A stretch of DNA of 21,059 bases. It comes from an uncultured Campylobacter sp. GTDB lineage: Bacteria; Campylobacterota; Campylobacteria; Campylobacterales; Campylobacteraceae. The first letter of the stretch is position 1. Each line of letters opens with the position of its first letter. The notes beneath the pieces were generated by a model. It ran no database searches and was not told the DNA's origin. It worked only from the letters and a program-made list of their open reading frames with translations. The translations under genes were made by a program, and so were the position numbers. Positions 1 to 6,180 of the stretch are shown one piece after another. The stretch covers positions 1 through 21,059 of the forward strand of contig NZ_CALIJA010000043.1 in NCBI RefSeq assembly GCF_938017615.1. Reading direction: 5' to 3'.

Positions 1-59
1 GAGGCGCTCCCCTTCCCGCCCCAAAACCCCACCTATCCCCCGACGACGCTTTATAAGGG

Positions 60-74
60 GCGAGCTACGCTCGC
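60..74. terminator. short GC hairpin, possible terminator of an upstream gene
   Basis: GCGAGC and GCTCGC form a perfect 6-bp stem around the loop TAC, followed by GTTAAATTTT. The first 60 bases are C-rich and show no supported gene. The stem could end a transcript arriving from the left, but there is no proper T-run, so the call is weak. Confidence 0.3.
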
Positions 75-174
75 GTTAAATTTTATAATCGTGCCGCACG
101 CTTTGATTTTTAAAATTTCTTGTCGCAAAAATCGTAAAATTTCAATTGCACTACAAATCGGCGCTGTATTTTGC

Positions 175-180
175 TAAAAT
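175..180 (+). promoter_or_regulatory. extended -10 promoter element of the DUF4230 gene
   Basis: TTTTGCTAAAAT shows a TAAAAT -10 box preceded by TGC, an extended -10 arrangement typical of Campylobacter vegetative promoters. It lies about 27 bases before the TTG start at 207, and the AAAGGA ribosome site (195-200) falls between them. Confidence 0.5.
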
Positions 181-206
181 ACCGATAAAATTTTAAAGGA
201 TGAAAT

Positions 207-920
207 TTGGAAAATTTTGCTTTTCTTCTAAATTTAGTGATATTTTGCATCTTGGTTTTTATGTTTTTTAAGATGCGCAAAAGCGGCGAGCAGGCTGGCA
301 AGCCGCAGATCGCCACCGACATCACGCGGCTTAAAAGTATCGGCGAGCTGAGCGTTTTTAAAATTTACTCCAAAGAGATCGTCACGCGCAAGCAAAACGT
401 AGGCAGCGGGCTGCTGGGCTCGCTCGTCTCGCCGCTGATGACGAAAAAGCAGATCGCCATCATCTTCGAGTTTGAGATCGAATTCGTTTACGACCTGCTA
501 AGTCCCGACTTTGCGATACTGCCGCAGGGAGAGGATCGCTACGAGATCAAGATGCCGCCGTGCAAATACAAATACTCGATCAAAGATATGAAAATTTACG
601 ACGAGAAAAACGCCAAGCTGCTGCCATTTTTGCTGCCCGATTCGCTAAACGGGCTATTCGGCGCGAGCTTTGACGAGAGTGATAAAAACCTCCTCATCGA
701 CGACGCCAAGGACGAGGTCAAGCAGCTCTCGCTAAAAATCATCAACGATCTTGGCGGCAAGATCCACAAATCCGCGACCGACACGCTGGAGGCGATCGCC
801 AAGAGCTTCGGCGCGAAGGAGGTCGGATTTATCTTCCAGGACAAGGCGCTTCAAACGATCGACATAAACTCAAACGAGATCGCAATCGATAAATCGCTAA
901 AATCGCAGATCGAGAAGTAG
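207..920 (+). CDS. DUF4230-like membrane-anchored protein
   Basis: A 237-aa protein with one N-terminal hydrophobic segment (about residues 4-20, then a Lys/Arg stop), so it is probably an inner-membrane anchor with the rest as a soluble domain. The stretch ELSVFKIYSKEIVT and the following beta-rich region resemble the DUF4230 family, whose biochemical role is not known. The C-terminal part (about residues 165-237) is alternating charged helix, with a short strand GAKEVGFIFQDK. Translation most likely starts at TTG 207, because AAAGGA ends six bases upstream. An ATG at 200 is in another frame and stops after about 20 codons. The next gene starts directly after its stop codon, so the two are probably co-transcribed. 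Family assignment is from remembered motif similarity, not a search. Confidence 0.75.
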   Translation: MENFAFLLNLVIFCILVFMFFKMRKSGEQAGKPQIATDITRLKSIGELSVFKIYSKEIVTRKQNVGSGLLGSLVSPLMTKKQIAIIFEFEIEFVYDLLSPDFAILPQGEDRYEIKMPPCKYKYSIKDMKIYDEKNAKLLPFLLPDSLNGLFGASFDESDKNLLIDDAKDEVKQLSLKIINDLGGKIHKSATDTLEAIAKSFGAKEVGFIFQDKALQTIDINSNEIAIDKSLKSQIEK

Positions 921-1391
921 ATGGAGCTTTTTAAGGCGCTTTTTAAAATTTACTTCGCCCGCATGCTCGCGTTTATGGATGCCTGCGCGAGGGCTTGGCA
1001 GAGGTTTTATGAGCCGATCAGGCTGCGCAAAGAGAAAAAGCGCCTGCGCGCGAAAGGCTATTTTACCGAGGATGCGACGTGGGCGGAGTTTTTCGCGGAT
1101 TTTAAATTTTGCAAATGCTTCATCATCAAAAAAATCCTCTATCCGAACTTCTACGCGATCAAAAACTCCTCCAAATGGGAGGCGGGCTCAAAGCGGGCTA
1201 GCTTTACGGTAGGCTCGTTTGCATACGACGAGATCGCGTGGGTGTGGGTGCCGCGAGCCTTCGATGGCGGGCGGAAAAACGATCTAGCGAAGCTAAAAGA
1301 TCTACTGCAAAAAATCCCCGCGCTGCGCTACGAGCAGAGCGATACGGGGATTAAAATTTTCGGCTACGAGTGCGGCGAAGGGGCCTTATAA
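921..1391 (+). CDS. hypothetical protein, partner of the DUF4230-like gene
   Basis: A 156-aa protein that I do not recognise. Its ATG follows the TAG of the upstream gene with no gap, so translation is probably coupled. The N-terminus (about residues 1-25) is a moderately hydrophobic, Phe/Ala-rich helix and is followed by a strongly basic patch (RLRKEKKRLRAKGYF). The remainder is a compact Trp/Phe-rich domain with the string EIAWVWVPRAF near residue 110. There is no signal peptide or catalytic motif I can name. Codon use matches the neighbouring Campylobacter genes, which supports real coding. Confidence 0.7.
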   Translation: MELFKALFKIYFARMLAFMDACARAWQRFYEPIRLRKEKKRLRAKGYFTEDATWAEFFADFKFCKCFIIKKILYPNFYAIKNSSKWEAGSKRASFTVGSFAYDEIAWVWVPRAFDGGRKNDLAKLKDLLQKIPALRYEQSDTGIKIFGYECGEGAL

Positions 1392-1608
1392 TCGCATAAA
1401 GCGGCATCTGACTGATTTCATCTTTGCCCGATCTTGTCGAGGATCGCGCCGATGCGGCTTGTAGTTTGTGCTGCATAGATAATCAAGCGGGCAGGTTTTG
1501 GAGGTCGTGTCTTTGACGAAACAGCGCGAGCAGCGTGAAATTTTATCTTTGCAAACGCCCCGGCGCGGTCTAAATTTAAACTCTGCGCGGTATAAACGCG
1601 GGCAAATT

Positions 1609-2213
1609 TTATCTCTGCGTCTGGCTCCATAGGCCCTTTGCTTCGGCGGGGTTTTTTATATTAAGCCACGCAAGAAGCAGCACTACGGACGCCAATGGAT
1701 TTAAGATTAAATTTAGCAGTTCCATGCAATTTATGACGCCCATCGTTATAGCGGCGGGGGCCGGTATTTTAAACATCATGCCGTAGATGATATCTGCGGC
1801 GACATCAACGATTAGCAGCGCGGCGTATACGGTAAAAAGTTTGCATCCGGTGGCGGCGCGCAACTTAAAATTTATAATTATCCAAGCGACCGTAATCGCA
1901 AACATCAAATACGGCACGTATACTTGCAGCCTACTGCAATCGCATCTTCTGAGTATATAAATGGCTGAAAAATATAACAGCGCCGCAAGCGCAATGCTGT
2001 AAGCGTATTTGAAGATTATAAAAACCTGCGGGCCCGTGATATTTTGGATGTTTTTAAGCGCGTGATAAAGGAATGTGAAAGCAAAAATCTACACTAAGAT
2101 TTGAGAATCCAAGTACGCGATTTCGCCTTTTTAGAATACGCTATGCTCGCGACCAGTAGGCAGAGCGCGCCGAGCGTGCCTTGCAGCTTCGCTCTTTGAA
2201 AATCTTCATTCAT
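1609..2213 (-). pseudogene. frameshifted integral membrane protein
   Basis: A good start exists at 2213 (ATG, with AAAGG seven bases upstream on this strand). It opens a frame reading MNEDFQRAKLQGTLGALCLL and stops at a TAG near residue 39. The sequence continues in a different frame as strongly hydrophobic protein, running through FAFTFLYHALKNIQ, VFIIFKYAYSIALAALLYF and VPYLMFAITVAWIIINF to the stop at 1609. Joined, this would be roughly 200 aa with five or six membrane segments. The frame change lies near 2095-2100. The intact 102-aa end alone (1609-1917) has no ribosome site of its own. I recognise no family. It could be one lesion in a dead gene or a sequencing error. Confidence 0.6.
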
Positions 2214-2551
2214 TTTATACCTTTAAATTTTAATGTGCGGTTCGCTGCTTGCACTGCGCAGATGAGCGGCTGGCGCTGCTTTGATTATCGCCTCGCGGGC
2301 TTTAAATTTAGCTCCGTTACGAACGCTTCATGCTTGGCGTACTGCGAGGGCTATGTCCGGCGCGCCGCGACGATTAGCCTAGCACCGCCGCGATGTTTTA
2401 TGTCCATCGCCGCTATGGAGACTTTAATCTGGTATCGCCGTTATGATGCTTGAATTTGCCGCCGCCACTCGCGCAATACATTTTTGAAATGGGATTTTAT
2501 GCAAATTCTGTTTAAAATGGATTTAACTTTTTAAATTTAAAAGCAGCGGAG
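2214..2551. other. gene-poor stretch
   Basis: I see no supportable gene here. A 90-codon open frame on the + strand (2181-2453) overlaps the start of the pseudogene, has no ribosome site and codes a Cys/Arg-rich, non-protein-like string. The GC-rich part up to about 2460 and the AT-rich part after it look like decayed sequence between two gene remnants. Confidence 0.5.
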
Positions 2552-2600
2552 CAGCTTAAAATTTATAACTATCCAAGTGCCATTAATATAAGCATAAAAA
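2552..2600 (-). pseudogene. small remnant of a paralogue of the membrane protein
   Basis: These ~49 bases align without gaps to 1861-1909, inside the membrane pseudogene. Bases 2552-2580 match closely, sharing a core such as CTTAAAATTTATAA and TATCCAAG; the last 20 match less well. On the minus strand this piece would read MLILMA, then after a one-base slip WIVINFKLL, against LMFAITVAWIIINFKL in the larger pseudogene. It is therefore probably the leftover of a second, more decayed copy. No reading frame survives around it. Confidence 0.45.
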
Positions 2601-2650
2601 CGCTTATTTTTGATTTTTAAATTTGAGCTGTTTTTAGTAAATTTTGCTTA

Positions 2651-2693
2651 CAAATTTTGTATAATTTTTAAAATTTTATCTCGAAAAGAGGAG
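2651..2693 (+). promoter_or_regulatory. promoter and ribosome site of the RTX/ankyrin gene
   Basis: TGTATAAT gives an extended -10 box with TATAAT at 2660-2665, behind an AT-rich, T-tract-containing upstream region. A strong Shine-Dalgarno AGAGGAG (2687-2693) sits five bases before ATG 2699. This makes the downstream gene an independent transcription unit. Confidence 0.65.
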
Positions 2694-2698
2694 CGAGT

Positions 2699-3922
2699 AT
2701 GAGATTTATCATTATATTGTTTTTGGTGGTCGGCGGCTGTTTTGGAGGCAATATAACCGACTTTCAAAGCTTGGAAAAATTTATCAAAGACGGGCAAGCG
2801 AAAGGATATTTTCCTAAAAAGATTTTAGTGACGCAAGGATTTGATACCACCGTATTAGAAGACGTGAGTTTAAATTTTAGCAAAACCATATATTGGGATA
2901 TAAATTCTCGCTGCAACCAAAACGCAGACGAAATCATTATAGCCGAAAGCGATACGAGGCACTCTATAGTTTGCCCCGGAAATAACAACGTCTATATTTT
3001 GACTGGCGGCAGAAGCGATGTGGAAGACCCATGGGGAAACGATATCTTCGTAATGGGCGAGAACGATGATAAAATTTCAAAAAGCTGGGGTACAAATATA
3101 TTTATATTCGGCAAAAGGTGGGGGCATGATAAGATAGGAATTGGCGATTCTAGGATAAATCCTGCGTCAAACCCTGAATACAAAAACGAATTTCCTTACG
3201 AGTTTAGTCACTTTTTCATCTTTGATAGCGGGATTAAAAAGGATGATTTAGTTTTTAACTTTAACAAGATAATAAATTTAAAAACAAACGACTCTATAGA
3301 ACTTACAGATTTTAACGGCATAAATTTGATTTTTAAAGACGAGCCGGGTAAATACTACGGCACAAATTCATTAAAGGAGATTTACGACAAAAACTTTTTC
3401 GTTACGCCTAAGATTGAAGAGAGTTTGAGTATAGATGAGATACAAACGTTGCTTCACAAAACGGCATATTCAGACAACGCCGAAGATGCTAAAAAATACT
3501 GCGAAATGGGCGGCGATCCGAATTTTAAAGGTCATGAAAATACCACTCCCATCGAAATGGCGGTAATGTTAGGTAGCGAAAATTCGCTTCGCGCGATGCT
3601 AGAGTGCGCAAAAAGACTGACTGATAGCGCAATGATGATGAGCGTATTTGGAAGCCAACACGACGATGAGAAGAGTTTTAGGCTCGTAAAGCTTTTAGAA
3701 AAATACGGCGGAAATTTTAAAGCAAAGGATAGGGATGGCTGCTCCATGGTAAATTATGCGGCAAGTTCTCATAGTCTAGAAATCGTAAAATATCTAGTAG
3801 AAAGAGGCGCCGATCCAAAAGCTAGATGTTCTCATAACCAAAGCGTAACTCCATCGGATTGGGCAAGGAAAAACGAGGATAAAAGAGTATATGAGTATCT
3901 AAAAAGCCTAGAAGCCAAATAA
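2699..3922 (+). CDS. exported protein with RTX-like strips and C-terminal ankyrin repeats
   Basis: A 407-aa protein. Residues 1-17 form a signal peptide ending VVGGC, which fits a weak lipobox (Cys14) and so suggests a lipoprotein; ordinary signal-peptidase cleavage is the alternative. Around residues 100-145, glycine/aspartate-rich strips such as GNDIFVMGENDDKI and FGKRWGHDKIGIG resemble the nonapeptide calcium-binding strips of RTX proteins, though degenerate. Residues about 260-405 carry ankyrin-type helices, clearest in IVKYLVERGADP. The gene has its own promoter and lower GC than its neighbours, which hints at a different origin. Its function is not known. An envelope-located scaffold or an immunity/adhesion-type protein is possible, but nothing in the sequence decides this. 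Confidence 0.8.
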   Translation: MRFIIILFLVVGGCFGGNITDFQSLEKFIKDGQAKGYFPKKILVTQGFDTTVLEDVSLNFSKTIYWDINSRCNQNADEIIIAESDTRHSIVCPGNNNVYILTGGRSDVEDPWGNDIFVMGENDDKISKSWGTNIFIFGKRWGHDKIGIGDSRINPASNPEYKNEFPYEFSHFFIFDSGIKKDDLVFNFNKIINLKTNDSIELTDFNGINLIFKDEPGKYYGTNSLKEIYDKNFFVTPKIEESLSIDEIQTLLHKTAYSDNAEDAKKYCEMGGDPNFKGHENTTPIEMAVMLGSENSLRAMLECAKRLTDSAMMMSVFGSQHDDEKSFRLVKLLEKYGGNFKAKDRDGCSMVNYAASSHSLEIVKYLVERGADPKARCSHNQSVTPSDWARKNEDKRVYEYLKSLEAK

Positions 3923-4136
3923 AAGGTATGCTAAATGGCTTCTTATCACCTGCTTTAAATCAGCGCGATAAAATTATTAGCGTTTTTGATGCTGATAGCA
4001 AGGCGAAGCAAGCTTTTATGATATCGATTTGGCTTATGGCTGCAACGACGGAACTTATTTATGTGCCATCTAGAATGGGTGGCATATCGGACTCTCTAGA
4101 GCACCAAGATTTACGGCTATGCCAAAAAGCTTTAAG
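3923..4136. other. intergenic stretch between the ankyrin gene and tRNA-Glu
   Basis: An open frame at 3928-4257 begins here but runs into the tRNA gene, has a ribosome site only one base from its ATG, and shows no recognisable domain. I treat it as non-coding, although a decayed gene end cannot be excluded. Confidence 0.45.
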
Positions 4137-4177
4137 TTTTCGGCGAAAATTTTATTTTGCGTTATTTTTGCCGAAAA
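4137..4177 (+). terminator. long hairpin before tRNA-Glu
   Basis: The arms 4137-4150 and 4164-4177 pair over 14 positions (one G-T wobble) around a 13-base loop. The core TTTTCGGC/GCCGAAAA is perfect. The right arm is followed by TATATAATTTAAT. It may terminate the RTX/ankyrin transcript 215 bases upstream, or act as a site next to the tRNA promoter whose -10 box starts three bases after it. Confidence 0.45.
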
Positions 4178-4179
4178 TA

Positions 4180-4185
4180 TATAAT
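4180..4185 (+). promoter_or_regulatory. -10 box of tRNA-Glu
   Basis: A perfect TATAAT lies about 50 bases before the mature tRNA, giving a predicted 5' leader of about 45 nt for RNase P removal. No good -35 box is seen. Confidence 0.5.
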
Positions 4186-4235
4186 TTAATCCAAAATTTA
4201 TATACACTTCGCTATCATCTCATTTTTAATTTCGC

Positions 4236-4310
4236 GGCCCACTCGTCTAGTGGTTAGGACGCTGGCCTCTCACGCCGGTAACAGGAGTTCAAATCTCCTG
4301 TGGGTCACCA
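4236..4310 (+). tRNA. tRNA-Glu (anticodon CTC)
   Basis: The 75 bases fold into a full cloverleaf. The acceptor arms are GGCCCAC/GTGGGTC (one G-T pair), the D arm is GTCT..GGAC, and the anticodon stem CTGGC/GCCGG holds the loop CTCTCAC, which places CTC at positions 34-36. The T arm is AGGAG/CTCCT with loop TTCAAAT. The discriminator is A and CCA is encoded. CTC reads GAG (Glu), and the sequence outside the anticodon arm is also Glu-like. Confidence 0.95.
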
Positions 4311-4489
4311 TTTCGTTGCTTAAAATCAATTAAAATTTTCTAGAATTCGGTTGCCTGCCCTTGAAATTTAAGACCTCATTTGATTTTGGAGTATTTTGAT
4401 TAAAAATTCATCATATTTTTACCGAGGCTAATTGCTCTAGAATTAAAGTCGCGCGAATTAGAATTTAGATCAAATTGTAAAATTCACGG

Positions 4490-4915
4490 CTAAATCCTAC
4501 CGCTACTTATATTTTCAAGATTACGCAGCCTGTTCCAGTTCTGCTCGTTTTGTAAATTTCGCATATTTTGTCGCTGCTGCATCTGCTCCAGCTGCTGCTG
4601 TGCTTGCTGCTGCATTAGGCTTTGCTGCGTGGCGATGTACTGCTGCTGCGCTCTTTGCTGAGCTTGCGCGCTATTCGCCCTAAATGAATTAAGCGCGTCT
4701 TGCGATACCGCTTGCTTTTGCGCCGCTCGCGCGACTTCGGCGTCGATTTTTTGCTGCTTCGCGCAGCGGTTTGACTGCTCCTTATTTAGCGAGCTTGCGA
4801 CGTCGCATCCGCTCGCGTCCGCCAAGAATGAAGCCTCCTCGTCGCCCTGCGAGAGCAGCGAGCAACCGCCAAGCAAGACGACCAAAATAAGGGAAGGGAA
4901 AAATTTTAGCTTCAT
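4490..4915 (-). CDS. Gln-rich lipoprotein downstream of bioB
   Basis: A 141-aa protein beginning with a basic N-terminus and hydrophobic core that ends LLGGC, a good lipobox with Cys18 as the lipidation site. Residues about 45-130 are very rich in Gln, Ala and Asn and have almost no hydrophobic clusters, so an extended or coiled-coil helix is likely. Two further Cys residues (about 37 and 52) could form a disulfide in the periplasm. ATG 4915 is preceded by AAGAGG. It lies 39 bases after bioB on the same strand and has no promoter of its own that I can see, so it is probably co-transcribed. I do not recognise a family. Confidence 0.8.
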   Translation of the reverse strand: MKLKFFPSLILVVLLGGCSLLSQGDEEASFLADASGCDVASSLNKEQSNRCAKQQKIDAEVARAAQKQAVSQDALNSFRANSAQAQQRAQQQYIATQQSLMQQQAQQQLEQMQQRQNMRNLQNEQNWNRLRNLENISSGRI

Positions 4916-4954
4916 AGCCGCCTCTTAAATTTTATCTTTAATTCCCGACCGTCG

Positions 4955-5944
4955 CTAGTCTGCGCCCTTTGCGAGGTCGAACCCGCACTGCGCCACAAGC
5001 GCCTTATCGCTTGCGATGCTATCGCCGGTGGTGGTTAGGAAATTGCCCGTAAGCGCCGAGTTGATGCCGCATCCAAGCGCCGTGCGCACGTGCTCGCCCA
5101 AATTTCGCCTGCCGCCTGCAAAGCGCAGATACGCGCGCGGCAAGATGAAGCGGTAGATCGCGATCGATTTTAAAATTTCATCGTGCGCCAGCGGCGCGGC
5201 GTTTTGCAGCGGAGTGCCTTTGATCGGGGTTAGGATATTGATCGGCACGGAGCTAACACCCAGCTCTCGCAGTTGTAGCGCCATATCGATGCGATCCTCC
5301 ATGCCCTCGCCCAGCCCGAAAATCCCGCCGCTACATACGTCAAGCCCCACGGCGCGACAATTCTCGATAGTTTGGATGCGGTCGTCGTAGCTGTGCGTCG
5401 TGCAGATCTGCGGATAAAATTTGCGCGAAGTCTCGAGATTGTGATGATAGGTCTGCACGCCGCTTGCTTTAAGCAGCGCCAGCGCGGGCTTTGAGGCGAT
5501 CCCTAGCGAGGCGCACAGATGCAGCCGCGTCTTACTTCGCAGCCGCTCATAGATCGCGCAGTATGTCCCTAGATCGGAGCTTTTTTGAGAAATTCCGCGC
5601 CCGCTGGCAACGAGCGAGAAGCGGTGCGTCTGCTCGGCTTCGTTCGCAAGCGCGGCGCTTAGCACCTGCTGCTCGCCCAAAATCCCGTAAATCTCGCAGC
5701 CCGTGTTAAAATGCGCCGACTGCGCGCAGTATTTGCAGTCCTCGCTACAGCGCCCCGATTTTACGTTTATGATCGTGCAAAGATTAAATTTGTCGCCGCA
5801 AAACTCGCGCCTGATCTCATCCGCCGCCGCAAAAAGCGCGCCTAAATCCTCGCATTGTGCCAGCTCTAACGCCTGCTGCTTTGCAATCTCGCAGCCGCCT
5901 ATCACGCGATCTTTCAGCTCGGAAATATAAAATTTGTCTATCAA
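4955..5944 (-). CDS. bioB: biotin synthase
   Basis: A 329-aa radical-SAM enzyme that inserts sulfur into dethiobiotin to make biotin, the last step of the pathway. The radical-SAM cluster motif CSEDCKYC is at residues 66-73 (Cys66, Cys70, Cys73). Other family hallmarks are YHHNLETS, CSGGIFGLGE and the C-terminal YLRFAGGRRNLGEH, which contains the conserved Arg region near the second iron-sulfur cluster. Length is normal for the family. The start is TTG at 5944, with AAAGG seven to eight bases upstream on this strand; no better ATG exists. No other biotin genes are in the window. It is the first gene of a leftward unit with the lipoprotein. Confidence 0.97.
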   Translation of the reverse strand: MIDKFYISELKDRVIGGCEIAKQQALELAQCEDLGALFAAADEIRREFCGDKFNLCTIINVKSGRCSEDCKYCAQSAHFNTGCEIYGILGEQQVLSAALANEAEQTHRFSLVASGRGISQKSSDLGTYCAIYERLRSKTRLHLCASLGIASKPALALLKASGVQTYHHNLETSRKFYPQICTTHSYDDRIQTIENCRAVGLDVCSGGIFGLGEGMEDRIDMALQLRELGVSSVPINILTPIKGTPLQNAAPLAHDEILKSIAIYRFILPRAYLRFAGGRRNLGEHVRTALGCGINSALTGNFLTTTGDSIASDKALVAQCGFDLAKGAD

Positions 5945-5972
5945 TACTTAGCCTTTTTGAAAAAAATGCGTA

Positions 5973-5978
5973 ATTATA
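5973..5978 (-). promoter_or_regulatory. -10 box of bioB
   Basis: On the minus strand this reads TATAAT preceded by GTTG, about 30 bases before the TTG start of bioB. The region up to the divergent mnmG promoter has no clear operator or BirA-type palindrome. Confidence 0.6.
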
Positions 5979-6140
5979 CAACGCTAAATTTAAAGCAAAG
6001 CTCGCACGCGAAATTTGGCGCAGGAATTTTGTGCTAAAAATTTTACGCGGAATTTCACGCCCCCCACGCCGATTTTGCGCCGCGATTTTTCGGACGGCTC
6101 GTCTGTGGTATCTGCGTGCGATTTATCGTTTTGAAATTTT

Positions 6141-6175
6141 ATTTTGGCTAAAATTGCGGCTTTAAATTTAAAGGC
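6141..6175 (+). promoter_or_regulatory. promoter and ribosome site of mnmG
   Basis: TTTTGGCTAAAAT gives a -10 box TAAAAT (6149-6154) with a TGG extension. AAAGG (6170-6174) lies six bases before the ATG at 6181. Confidence 0.5.
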
Positions 6176-6180
6176 AAAAA

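Noticed and set aside
1418..1630. 70-codon minus-strand open frame
   Set aside because: It overlaps the end of the membrane pseudogene, has no ribosome site and codes a low-hydrophobicity Ala/Arg/Lys string without a domain.
2181..2453. 90-codon plus-strand open frame
   Set aside because: It overlaps the start of the opposite-strand pseudogene, has no ribosome site or promoter and an unlikely Cys/Arg-rich composition.
3928..4257. 109-codon open frame after the ankyrin gene
   Set aside because: It runs through the hairpin and into the tRNA-Glu gene, and the ribosome site is too close to the ATG; no domain is visible.
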